From assembly GCA_934591705.1 (NCBI GenBank), contig CAKTPM010000014.1:1-46881 (forward strand): 46,881 nucleotides of DNA. The letters are read 5' to 3'. Both the position numbers and the translations under genes were made by a program. Numbering within the stretch: the first letter of the stretch is position 1; each line of letters opens with the position of its first letter. This DNA comes from an uncultured Oscillospiraceae bacterium. Its GTDB lineage: Bacteria; Bacillota; Clostridia; Oscillospirales; Oscillospiraceae. The notes below the pieces were generated by a model, which ran no database searches, was not told the DNA's origin, and saw only the letters and a program-made list of their open reading frames with translations. Shown here in pieces: positions 1-6,692 of this stretch.

Positions 1-234
1 CTAAATGCTTGATGCCTTAAGTACACGTTCAGTGTAGTACGGCGACAGAGAAATGTACAGGTGGAAAATGCCGCGAGTGAAAACTTCTCACAGCATAGTC
101 ATTGAAATATAAGGGCGCAGCGGCCCTAATCTCAAACGGGAGCATGGTGCTCCTCAAGTACAAACTTAACAACGTGTGCGGTGCAGATCACAGACCTGCA
201 ACTGGTGCACAAAGAACAATGGCAATTCTTATAT

Positions 235-252
235 ACCACAATATATTGTGGT
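235..252. repeat. Perfect 18-bp palindrome
   Basis: ACCACAATATATTGTGGT reads identically on both strands. Perfect AT-centred palindromes of this length are typical operator sites for dimeric regulators. No gene starts immediately beside it; the nearest reading frame begins 300 bp downstream. The role is inferred only from symmetry. Confidence 0.6.
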
Positions 253-302
253 TGTCAATGCGAAAGCGCCGATATATTGCGCTTTTTGGTCGGTGAAAAA
301 AC

Positions 303-376
303 TAATACGCATTATCTCCGTATTAAATGCGTATTACAGGCGCATCACGAAAATAATGCGTATTATGTGCGTATTA
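303..376. repeat. Cluster of TGCGTATTA repeats
   Basis: Within 74 bp there are five copies of a motif around TGCGTATTA: inverted at 303-314 (TAATACGCATTA), then direct at 318-325 (shorter, CCGTATTA), 328-336, 354-365 (TAATGCGTATTA) and 366-376. Iterated short direct and inverted copies suggest multiple binding sites, such as regulator operators or iteron-like sites of a mobile element. The spacing is not regular, so a true replication iteron array is not established. Confidence 0.55.
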
Positions 377-445
377 AAAGCGCGTCGCAGTATAGCGAAC
401 GGGGCGGACAGGCACTGTCCTTTCTGCAAAAAAGCGCAAAAAACT

Positions 446-477
446 CCGCCGGTGCAGTCGCACCGGCGGAACTTTTA
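446..477. terminator. Bidirectional-looking stem-loop terminator
   Basis: A perfect 10-bp stem, CCGCCGGTGC/GCACCGGCGG, closes a 4-nt loop. Reading right to left it is followed by a good T-run (the complement of AAAAAACT at 438-445). Reading left to right it is followed by AACTTTTA. It insulates the gene at 556 from whatever lies to the left. Confidence 0.6.
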
Positions 478-555
478 TCAATATCAGCAGAGTGACATGG
501 ACTGTCCACCCTCTGCGGTATACTCGACAGCAGAAACGACAAGGAGGGCAAGTTT

Positions 556-1017
556 ATGGATAAATGCGAGGAAATGCGGGCGCGGTTCGACCGCTTCTGC
601 GATGGGCAGCTGACGGACTCCGGCACGACACAGATACAGGCTATCAGCAGCTTGCAGATGAAGAACATTCGCAAGTATTTTGTGCCGGGAATATACAGCT
701 TCGACATCGTCGGTTTTCTGGATACCACACTTCTCAAAACCGGCAGGGAGGGCTATCTGTTCACCGTGGACGGCGTGTACTACAAGGAGTTTCTGGAAAA
801 ACCGGGACACTTCCGCTACAACGACGTGGCAAAGACCGAGATCATCCTGCCGAAGCCCAAGGACAACGAAAGCACACTGGAGATCAGATTCCAAAATGGC
901 CGCTGGGTGCGTCTGGTTGGTTACTCGCTGTACAAGACCGGCGCGAAACAGCTGCTGGACGGCCTGTGCGAGATCGCGGCGCGATACCCCGACGAGGACG
1001 ATGAGGACGAGGCGTAG
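556..1017 (+). CDS. Unknown protein with a PH-like core
   Basis: A 153-residue protein, well supported by AAGGAGG at 541-547 placed 8 nt before ATG. I do not recognise a named family. Residues about 60-125 alternate hydrophobic and polar positions with glycines and aromatic residues (for example GYLFTVDGVYYKEF), as in small bacterial PH-like beta-sandwich domains. An amphipathic helix follows near the end, and the tail is very acidic (DEDDEDEA). There is no signal peptide and no membrane segment, so it should be cytosolic. It is preceded by a terminator and followed by convergent regulatory DNA, so it seems to be transcribed alone. The PH-like reading is a guess from pattern; no function is claimed. 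Confidence 0.7.
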   Translation: MDKCEEMRARFDRFCDGQLTDSGTTQIQAISSLQMKNIRKYFVPGIYSFDIVGFLDTTLLKTGREGYLFTVDGVYYKEFLEKPGHFRYNDVAKTEIILPKPKDNESTLEIRFQNGRWVRLVGYSLYKTGAKQLLDGLCEIAARYPDEDDEDEA

Positions 1018-1087
1018 GCATCATATACCATTTTATGGAAAACGCCATATCCGAGGCGGCACAGCGCGCAGAATTTGGTAAAATTTG

Positions 1088-1116
1088 CTGACACAACGCG
1101 GGCTTTGTGGTATACT
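1088..1116 (+). promoter_or_regulatory. Sigma-A type promoter pointing into the XRE gene
   Basis: CTGACA (1088-1093), a 17-bp spacer and TATACT (1111-1116) make a good vegetative promoter on the plus strand. A small inverted repeat, GCGGTTGACCGC, follows at 1121-1132. The only gene downstream before the WYL promoter is the XRE gene on the opposite strand, so any transcript would be antisense to it. Confidence 0.45.
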
Positions 1117-1133
1117 GTGGGCGGTTGACCGCG

Positions 1134-1367
1134 TCACTCGTCGAATTGCAGGAACTTGTAGGGCGGCACATCCAATGCGGCGGCCACGTCGAACAGCGTG
1201 TCCAGCGACACTGCCTTGTTAACATTGGGCGCCTCCACATGGCCGATGAACGCCGGACTCAGCTCCAGCTTCTCGGCCAGCTGCTCCTGCGTCAGCCCCC
1301 GCAGCTTGCGGTAGTAGGCGATCTTCAGCCCGATCTGACGGTATTTGTCCGCATAGATAGTCTTCAT
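1134..1367 (-). CDS. XRE-family helix-turn-helix regulator
   Basis: A 77-residue single-domain DNA-binding protein. The sequence shows the Cro/cI helix-turn-helix pattern: IGLKIAYYRKLRGLTQEQLA, then LELSPAFIGHVE as the recognition helix, then SLDTLFDVAAALDVPPYKFL closing the five-helix domain. Two in-frame ATGs lie 9 and 6 nt upstream (1376, 1373), but GGGAG on the minus strand sits at the right distance (9 nt) only from the ATG at 1367. It is divergent from the WYL gene and shares its roughly 120-bp intergenic region, so it may repress that promoter or its own. Such small XRE proteins are common regulators in islands and phages. Its target is not shown by the sequence. Confidence 0.85.
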   Translation of the reverse strand: MKTIYADKYRQIGLKIAYYRKLRGLTQEQLAEKLELSPAFIGHVEAPNVNKAVSLDTLFDVAAALDVPPYKFLQFDE

Positions 1368-1410
1368 GCACATCATCTCCCGCTACTATGGTAACGAAAA
1401 GGGACAATAA

Positions 1411-1439
1411 TTGACATGAGCCAACGGACATAGTATTAT
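1411..1439 (+). promoter_or_regulatory. Promoter of the WYL gene
   Basis: TTGACA (1411-1416), a 17-bp spacer and TATTAT (1434-1439) form a near-consensus vegetative promoter. It lies about 50 bp before the start of the WYL gene and in the region shared with the divergent XRE gene. Confidence 0.75.
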
Positions 1440-1490
1440 ATTTTATAGATATAAATATGTGTTTGACGGTGCATGAGAAACGGAGGAAAT

Positions 1491-2420
1491 ATGGAACAGC
1501 GATCCGAGCTGAAATCGGCGCGTCTGTTGGAGATATACACCCGCCTGGAGCAGGGACGCACCCTGAAAAAAGCGGATCTGGCGCAGGAGTTTCACGTCAC
1601 GCAGCGGAGCATTCAGCGTGACGTGGAGGACTTGCGCTGTTTTCTCGCCGAGCGCCACTTGGAGCGGGAGGTCATCTACGACGGCAAGCAGCGGGGTTAC
1701 CGCATGGTGTCCGGCAACCCGCGGGGACTGACCAACAGCGAGATACTGGCAGTGTGCAAAATTTTGTTGGAGAGCCGCTCCCTGCCCGCCAAGGACATGG
1801 GCGGCATACTGGACAAGCTCATCGACTGCGCCGTGCCGCAGGAGAGCCAGAAGGCCGTGCGGGAGCTGGTGGCCAACGAGAAGCTGCACTACATCCCGCC
1901 CCACCACGGGCAGAGCGTGCTGGGCAGCCTGTGGGAGCTGGGACAGGCCATCCGCAATCAGCAGGTCATCGAGATCGAATATGAGCGCATGAAAGAACCC
2001 AAGCTGGTGAAACGCCGGGTGCAGCCGGTGGGCATCATGTTCTCCGAGTATTACTTCTATCTGACGGCGTTTTTGGAGGACAAGACGGACTTCGACAACC
2101 CCGACGACCTGTTCCCGACCATCTACCGCATCGACCGCATCCGGTCGGTGAAGGTGCTGAATGAGCATTTCCGCGTGCCGTATGCCAAACGGTTCGAGGA
2201 GGGTGAGTTCCGCAAGCGCGTCCAGTTTATGTACGGCGGGCGGCTGGAGCACATCCGCTTCCGCTACACTGGCCCGTCGCTGGAGGCGGTGCTGGACCGG
2301 CTCCCCACGGCGCAGGTGCTCTCCGAGGACGCCAGCGGCTGGCTCATCTCCGCCGAGGTGTTCGGGAAGGGCATTGAGATGTGGCTGAGAAGCCAGGGGG
2401 AGTATGTGGAGAGAGTGTAA
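1491..2420 (+). CDS. WYL-domain transcriptional regulator
   Basis: A 309-residue protein with an N-terminal winged helix (residues about 8-60, ending in VTQRSIQRDVEDLRCFL, the DeoR/HTH_11 recognition pattern). A WYL-type ligand-binding region follows at about 135-215 (VIEIEYERMKEPKLVKRRVQPVG, then YYFYLTAF and the YRIDRI block), with a C-terminal WCX-like extension. The start at 1491 is chosen because GGAGG at 1482-1486 precedes it; an upstream in-frame ATG at 1473 has no ribosome binding site. WYL proteins act as ligand-responsive regulators and in many genomes control phage-defence loci. Here the gene is followed 49 bp later by two unknown membrane-associated genes. It is likely to be expressed with them or to control them. 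Confidence 0.9.
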   Translation: MEQRSELKSARLLEIYTRLEQGRTLKKADLAQEFHVTQRSIQRDVEDLRCFLAERHLEREVIYDGKQRGYRMVSGNPRGLTNSEILAVCKILLESRSLPAKDMGGILDKLIDCAVPQESQKAVRELVANEKLHYIPPHHGQSVLGSLWELGQAIRNQQVIEIEYERMKEPKLVKRRVQPVGIMFSEYYFYLTAFLEDKTDFDNPDDLFPTIYRIDRIRSVKVLNEHFRVPYAKRFEEGEFRKRVQFMYGGRLEHIRFRYTGPSLEAVLDRLPTAQVLSEDASGWLISAEVFGKGIEMWLRSQGEYVERV

Positions 2421-2469
2421 AGCAAATATACAACGATGCATTAACAAAAACAGAAAGCGAGGACATGTT

Positions 2470-3030
2470 ATGAGTAATAAAATGGTCATTGTGTACACGA
2501 AAGAAACAGAAAAGTATGCCAACTATTTGATGCAGTTGATTTCAATTCCATCTCGTGAAGAGGACGAGCAAATAACGGCGGCCTGTTGGTCTATTGATGA
2601 ATTTAAGAATTCAATGAGCAAAATGCCGTCCAACCGCAGAGTCCTTTTTGTTGGGAGCAATAAAAAGATGGATACGTACATATCTGGAATAAGGGATACC
2701 TTTAACAAACACGGTATGCACTATGGTTGGATTGGCGCGCAGGGTGTCCTTCGCGTTGACAGAGATGCGCTTAGCCTTACACGCAAATATAAAGAATTTT
2801 GCCGGTTCGCGCAGGAACAGCAGCAGGAATTGAAAGAAGCACTTACTGCAAAAAGCATCGTCACAACTTCAGCAGCAGCAACAGTGGCCGTGATCCTTGG
2901 ACCACTCTTTGCAATTATTCCCGCTGTCAATTTGATTAAGAGCGTGAACAAAATCGCGGATCAAAAGTATACATGCCTTGTTACTGTGTTTTACAAAGAT
3001 GGATTAAAAAAGTTCTTGGAGGGGTGCTGA
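2470..3030 (+). CDS. Unknown protein with C-terminal membrane segment
   Basis: A 186-residue protein. The N-terminal 100 residues alternate strands and helices in a Rossmann-like manner (MVIVYT at 5-10, RRVLFVGSN at 57-64, YGWIGAQGVLRV at 85-96). A charged helix with EQQQELKEAL follows, then one long hydrophobic segment at about 130-156 (VTTSAAATVAVILGPLFAII), and a short beta-like tail. The start at 2470 is preceded by GCGAGGA; the open frame extends 22 codons upstream into the WYL gene but without a binding site. Its stop TGA abuts the GTG start of the next gene, so the pair is translationally coupled. I do not recognise the family. A TIR- or flavodoxin-like sensory fold anchored to the membrane is a guess. 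AT-richer codons than the core genes suggest acquisition. Confidence 0.8.
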   Translation: MSNKMVIVYTKETEKYANYLMQLISIPSREEDEQITAACWSIDEFKNSMSKMPSNRRVLFVGSNKKMDTYISGIRDTFNKHGMHYGWIGAQGVLRVDRDALSLTRKYKEFCRFAQEQQQELKEALTAKSIVTTSAAATVAVILGPLFAIIPAVNLIKSVNKIADQKYTCLVTVFYKDGLKKFLEGC

Positions 3031-4551
3031 GTGACGAGCTTTGAAGAGGGCTATGATTTCTTTGCGGAACATGCCGGTGGATTCAGCGGTGCCTACAGCG
3101 GGAGCGAGTATGTTTCACAAGTAAATGCTGCAATCGAAAAGACACGCACCGACCTGAATGACTTCTCAGGATTTCGTACTGACCCGAGCAAACTAAAAGG
3201 CGATATCGCGGAGTTCTGGCATGCGGGTTCATTTAACGCCGATGCGGCAGCAAATAATTCAGGAGTACGCCTTACCATCGATAGAAGTCATGAATTTGCT
3301 TCTGCGGATTTGACCTCATCAGATTCCACGCCATTTGGATTGAAATTTTACCGAACTGGTGTAGAGAGTGCAAAGCAACAGGCGAAAAGCGTTTTTGAAC
3401 GCTTTCAAGAGTATAAAGCCGGCGGCGGAACGGATTCCTTGGATAAATTCTTGGCAGATCGTGGCTATTTAGACGCAACCGTGCTGAACGACCCTGTTTA
3501 TAAAGGGCAGGTACGAATTATTCCGAAAGACCAGTATCAGGACGCTGTTGCATGGTTGCAAAAGAAAATAGAAAAAGAATCTGTTTCGCGTCCGGAACAG
3601 GTAGCACGTTACAAAGAAACACTCGCTTTGCTGTCAGACAGAGCAAAGTCAGCTGACGGTACGCAGTCCATTCCACTATCGGAGGCGGATGCACGGAGGC
3701 TGGCGGCACTTGCCAAAGAGGGGGCTGTTTCGACAGAAGACCTAAAAAAACTCGGCCTTTCTACTGAAGACCTTATTACCTACGAACGGATATTTAATCA
3801 GGCACTGCAAGCTGGCGTAGATGCAGCTATGCTATCTATCATTTTGAAGACCGCTCCAGAAATATATAAGGCAATACAATATTTGGTCGAAACTGGAAAA
3901 ATCGACGGGGAGCAACTAAAGAAAGTGGGGCTTGCGGCGCTGTCCGGTGGGGCAGAAGGTTTCGTTCGTGGCAGTTTAGCCGCAGCCATTACAACCGCCT
4001 GCCAATCAGGATTATGGGGTGAAGCGCTAAAATCTATAGAACCGCCTGTGATTGGCTGTGTCACAGTCATTGCACTGAACACTATGAAGAACGCCTGCCG
4101 TGTTGCTCGAGGCGAGATGGAAGGCTATGAAATGGCAAATGCTCTTGCAAAGGAGCTTTTTCTTTCCTCTTGCGCCATGATCGCGGGCGGCATTGCGCAA
4201 ATGCTAGTGGTCATCCCGGCACTGGGATTTATGCTGGGGAGTTTTGTCGGCTCTGTGGTGGGTGCATTTACATACGACAAAGTATACTCTGTTACACTGT
4301 CCTTTTGCGCAGATACAGAGTTTACGTTGTTCGGCTTAGTCAAGCAAGACTATAGACTGCCAGACGAAGTATTTACTTCAATTGGGATAGAGCCTTTTAA
4401 GGCAGAGAATTTTGAGTTAGATGAATTTGTTGCTGATGAATTCACAATTGATGAATTCGATATAGAAGAATTCCGCACGGAAACATTCGAAATCACCCCG
4501 TTGCGCCGAGGAGTAATCGGCGTTTCCAAAATTGGTTATATCCACAACTGA
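3031..4551 (+). CDS. Unknown protein with glycine-rich membrane core
   Basis: A 506-residue protein starting at GTG directly after the upstream stop, with GGAGGGG at 3018-3024. Residues about 50-120 (KLKGDIAEFWHAGSFNADAA, then SADLTS and GLKFY) have conserved-looking acidic and lysine positions (E61, D93, K105) that vaguely recall a PD-(D/E)XK nuclease, but the acidic partner of the K is missing. Residues 213-260 are paired helices. Residues 300-420 contain three hydrophobic stretches, the last very rich in Gly and small residues (AGGIAQMLVVIPALGFMLGS), like a glycine-zipper membrane element. Residues 456-486 have Phe at every fifth position (seven in a row) in an acidic context. It may be an effector paired with the 2470 gene. 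I do not recognise the family. Confidence 0.8.
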   Translation: MTSFEEGYDFFAEHAGGFSGAYSGSEYVSQVNAAIEKTRTDLNDFSGFRTDPSKLKGDIAEFWHAGSFNADAAANNSGVRLTIDRSHEFASADLTSSDSTPFGLKFYRTGVESAKQQAKSVFERFQEYKAGGGTDSLDKFLADRGYLDATVLNDPVYKGQVRIIPKDQYQDAVAWLQKKIEKESVSRPEQVARYKETLALLSDRAKSADGTQSIPLSEADARRLAALAKEGAVSTEDLKKLGLSTEDLITYERIFNQALQAGVDAAMLSIILKTAPEIYKAIQYLVETGKIDGEQLKKVGLAALSGGAEGFVRGSLAAAITTACQSGLWGEALKSIEPPVIGCVTVIALNTMKNACRVARGEMEGYEMANALAKELFLSSCAMIAGGIAQMLVVIPALGFMLGSFVGSVVGAFTYDKVYSVTLSFCADTEFTLFGLVKQDYRLPDEVFTSIGIEPFKAENFELDEFVADEFTIDEFDIEEFRTETFEITPLRRGVIGVSKIGYIHN

Positions 4552-4616
4552 CAATCCGTTTTACGAATAAGCCATTCATCAATTACAGGATCTTAAGGTA
4601 ACTGGGAGAGAGGATA

Positions 4617-5216
4617 ATGAAAGATATTAGCATAAAGGCGGCATCTCCTAAGGAAGTTTTCGAGAGAGCCTTTGAAAGCAAAATATTTACCTGCGAACAT
4701 AGCAAAGATAAGGTGAAAACGCACTCAAAAAATGTCTGTAGAATATGCGAAGACATTGCATTGCAACTTGAAAAAAACGGGATTAAGGTACGGAAGAAGC
4801 TCTTGAAAAAGGCAGCATATTTGCATGACATAGGTAAGGCGTATCGTAAAGGGGATGCGCATCCGTTTATGTCGGTGATTTGTATGTATGATATTTTTGA
4901 TTGTTCTGGAGAAGAAAGGAAGGAGTATGCGTGGAAACTCGGCCAAATTATAATTGCACATAAAGGGATATTCTGCCCTCCTGTGTGCGTTGCAAAAGAG
5001 GCTGCAATTCTGAGGATGGCTGACAAGATTGACAAGTATAGTAAATCCCAATATAGCTTGAAGGAAGCCGAAGAATCCTGCAAAAAGAGTCTCCAAAAAA
5101 TTAAGGAATATTTTCGTGAAAATGATTGGGCTGATGAATTTGAAAGAATTAAGGTTGCCTGTGAGTGTAGGCGTAAAATAGCAGAAGAATGCAGCAAATG
5201 GAAAGCGCTTAGATGA
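4617..5216 (+). CDS. HD-domain phosphohydrolase
   Basis: A 199-residue protein with the HD superfamily metal-binding set: H36 (KTHSKNV), H70-D71 (YLHDIGKAYRKGD), H115 (IIAHKG) and D136 (RMADKIDKY). HD proteins hydrolyse phosphate esters of nucleotides or other phosphorylated compounds; the substrate is not visible here. AGAGAGGATA precedes ATG. The coding is AT-rich with many AAA and AAT codons, unlike the core genes. It lies 65 bp after the 506-residue gene with no terminator between, so it may be the last gene of the WYL-linked cluster. A perfect 54-bp palindrome just after it serves as terminator. The C-terminal 50 residues are charged helix without a recognised domain. Confidence 0.88.
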   Translation: MKDISIKAASPKEVFERAFESKIFTCEHSKDKVKTHSKNVCRICEDIALQLEKNGIKVRKKLLKKAAYLHDIGKAYRKGDAHPFMSVICMYDIFDCSGEERKEYAWKLGQIIIAHKGIFCPPVCVAKEAAILRMADKIDKYSKSQYSLKEAEESCKKSLQKIKEYFRENDWADEFERIKVACECRRKIAEECSKWKALR

Positions 5217-5224
5217 GTTTCTGC

Positions 5225-5278
5225 ATAATATGAAGATATAGCGAGACTGAATTCAGTCTCGCTATATCTTCATATTAT
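5225..5278. terminator. Perfect 54-bp palindrome, convergent terminator
   Basis: Bases 5225-5278 form a perfect palindrome centred on GAATTC, with 27-bp arms and no spacer. It lies 8 bp after the HD gene stop and overlaps the TAA stop (5275-5277) of the convergent PolC-like gene. Followed by TTTCT rightward and AT-rich DNA leftward, it should terminate transcription from both sides. Confidence 0.85.
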
Positions 5279-6267
5279 TTCTCCCCCTCGAACATCATCC
5301 TCCCCACGCAATCCCCCTTTTTCGGCAGATAGCGGATGTGTTTCATGGCCTCGATGTAGTGTGCTGGGACACGCAGCTGCTTGCGCAGGTAGTTCTCGAT
5401 CAGCTTCGGCATCCCCTGCGCGGCGTACTTACCCTTGCGCACGTCCTCCGAGATCGCCCACGGCAGGCCGTTCTCCCGCCGCTGCTTGGGCGGCGTGTGC
5501 TGCCGCAGCAGGTCGTACACGTCCTCCCGGAACGTAAGAACATCCTCAAACGCCATGCGTCCCCGCTCCACAGCGTCCCTCTCTGCGCCCGTCCATGCGT
5601 TGGAGGCCAGCCGCAGTCCCACGCCCTTGATACGCCGGTACGCCGTGTGCAGCGGCGGCACATCGGACGGCAGCGGGTCGAGCCGGTCGGTGGGGTACAG
5701 AACGCGCACCTCGAACATACCCTGTACGCCCTCCGGCAGTGTGAGCCGCAACCCCATGACCTCCGCGTCGCTGTACGGCTCGGTATCGGTCTGGCAGTCC
5801 CGCTGCGCCCAGTAGTCCCGCAGCCACGCGCACACCGGCACGAACCGCTCCCGCGGCACTTGCAGGGACACAACGCTTTCGCCGATCAGCGACCGGCTTC
5901 GCAGATCGTGACCGTCCGCCGCCATCGACGCACCGCATTCGGGGCAGGCAAGGTTGGGCAAATCCCATCCGTCATCCGCGTGGGCATCGAAGATCAGGCG
6001 GTGACAGTTGGGGCAGTGGTAGTGGGGCGGCAGCGGGTTCACCGGCGTCGCACCCAACAGGTGTGCCAGCAGTGAGTCGTTGGTGCAGCCCCGCACCAGC
6101 ATGTTTTCCCCGCCGAATGCCCGGTGCAGCGCCGCCGTGCAGTACCACATGGGCAGCAGCGGCCCGCCCCGCGTCAGCCGCTGCTCCTCCAGCAGCCGCC
6201 CGTAGACGGGAAATACCCCTGCGCCGTAATGCTCCTCCGTCAGCCGTAGCAGAAAATCCTTTGTCAT
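5275..6267 (-). CDS. Truncated, probably inactive PolC-like protein
   Basis: A 330-residue protein starting at the ATG preceded by AAGGAGG on the minus strand. It strongly resembles part of the Gram-positive replicative polymerase PolC. Residues 58-72 match the SRGSVGSS-type block as LVRGCTNDSLLAHLLGA. Residues 76-90 read VNPLPPHYHCPNC, and with C108-x2-C111 form the PolC zinc site. GHD at 119-121 follows as in PolC. Near the C-terminus, VRKGK (277-281) and the VPAHYIEAMKHIRYLPKKG block match the PolC region before its fingers end. Where PolC has its catalytic PDIDLNF aspartates, this protein has VVSLQVPRE, so polymerase activity is not expected. The PHP, exonuclease and OB parts are absent. 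Comparison is from memory of PolC sequences. It may be a domesticated DNA-binding or regulatory protein, or island cargo. Confidence 0.75.
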   Translation of the reverse strand: MTKDFLLRLTEEHYGAGVFPVYGRLLEEQRLTRGGPLLPMWYCTAALHRAFGGENMLVRGCTNDSLLAHLLGATPVNPLPPHYHCPNCHRLIFDAHADDGWDLPNLACPECGASMAADGHDLRSRSLIGESVVSLQVPRERFVPVCAWLRDYWAQRDCQTDTEPYSDAEVMGLRLTLPEGVQGMFEVRVLYPTDRLDPLPSDVPPLHTAYRRIKGVGLRLASNAWTGAERDAVERGRMAFEDVLTFREDVYDLLRQHTPPKQRRENGLPWAISEDVRKGKYAAQGMPKLIENYLRKQLRVPAHYIEAMKHIRYLPKKGDCVGRMMFEGEK

Positions 6268-6300
6268 TGTACGCCCTCCTTGTCCGTTGTGGTAAAAGTC

Positions 6301-6309
6301 AGTATAGCA
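6301..6309 (-). promoter_or_regulatory. Extended -10 promoter of the PolC-like gene
   Basis: On the minus strand TGCTATACT forms an extended -10 element about 34 bp upstream of the start codon. No clear -35 hexamer is seen at the usual distance, as is common for extended -10 promoters. Confidence 0.5.
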
Positions 6310-6397
6310 CATCGCACGGACAGGGAGTGTCATAGTAGTAAAGATCATGCTAATGTTTGCCGGGAAATCTATTGGTACACTCCGCGCGGCCACAAAA

Positions 6398-6420
6398 TTT
6401 AGCCTTATTTTTAGCCTTAT
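6398..6420. repeat. Two direct repeats, possible integrase arm sites
   Basis: TTTAGCCTTAT occurs at 6398-6408 and again at 6410-6420, a 12-bp period. It lies about 115 bp inside the tRNA 3'-end-like sequence. Short direct repeats at this distance from a tRNA junction are usual for arm-type sites of tyrosine integrases, which is an inference here. Confidence 0.45.
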
Positions 6421-6535
6421 AACTTCAAAATCCGATGATACAGTCCGGCAGCATTTAACAGCATGATTTCCTGCAAGCCCTGTATTTCCAACACTTCCCG
6501 ACATCGGTCAACACGACGCAAAATCGCCCCGCGGC

Positions 6536-6560
6536 GATTCAAATCCGGGTGTCACCTCCA
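6536..6560 (+). other. tRNA 3'-end-like sequence, probable att site
   Basis: The sequence has a T-loop pattern (TTCAAATC at 6538-6545), then CCGGG as a T-stem 3' strand, a 7-nt acceptor strand TGTCACC, discriminator T and CCA (6558-6560). The matching 5' half of a tRNA is absent: the five bases before the T-loop do not pair with CCGGG. A strong terminator follows 7 bp later. This is what is left at the distal end when an island integrates into the 3' end of a tRNA gene. The U discriminator and acceptor strand would fit tRNA-Cys, but identity cannot be set from this fragment. Confidence 0.6.
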
Positions 6561-6567
6561 ACGAAAG

Positions 6568-6600
6568 CTCCCGAAACACAGGTGTTTCGGGAGTTTTTTT
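6568..6600 (+). terminator. Intrinsic terminator after tRNA remnant
   Basis: A 12-bp perfect stem, CTCCCGAAACAC/GTGTTTCGGGAG, with a 2-nt spacer is followed by seven T residues. It follows the tRNA 3'-end-like sequence and was probably the original terminator of that tRNA. Confidence 0.85.
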
Positions 6601-6636
6601 ATGTCCCCGAGCGGAAAAAGCGGGCTGGGCTCCAAA

Positions 6637-6677
6637 AGGAAAAAGGGAGGGCCGCAGGTTTTTACCTGCGGCCCTCC
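6637..6677 (-). terminator. Terminator of the zinc-ribbon gene
   Basis: A 14-bp perfect stem (6646-6659 with 6664-6677) with a TTTT loop is followed on the minus strand by CTTTTTCC. It lies 16 bp after the stop of the minus-strand zinc-ribbon gene. Confidence 0.8.
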
Positions 6678-6692
6678 GCTTATCTTTTTCTC

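Larger units (their letters stand above)
1..555. other. Gene-free accessory stretch
   Basis: No convincing coding region lies here; the short open frames overlap one another and lack ribosome binding sites. Several small hairpins can be drawn: GGGC/GGCCC near 113-126 and GGAGCA/TGCTCC near 139-154. Further right come a perfect 18-bp palindrome, a cluster of TGCGTATTA repeats and a strong stem-loop, annotated separately. It may be the leader or tail of a structured RNA or a decayed gene at the edge of an island. I do not recognise a known RNA family. Confidence 0.5.

Noticed and set aside
1..300. Group II intron or other ribozyme end
   Set aside because: No domain V sequence, hammerhead core or other recognised catalytic motif was found; only isolated small hairpins.
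303..376. CRISPR array
   Set aside because: The repeats are 9-12 bp, irregularly spaced and partly inverted; there are no spacers and no cas genes.
5275..6504. A longer PolC-like protein starting near 6504
   Set aside because: The extra 79 codons cover the promoter and the repeat region and lack a binding site; AAGGAGG fixes the start at 6267.
6480..6560. A complete tRNA gene
   Set aside because: The T-stem does not pair and no acceptor 5' strand, D-arm or proper anticodon stem can be drawn; only the 3' end is tRNA-like.
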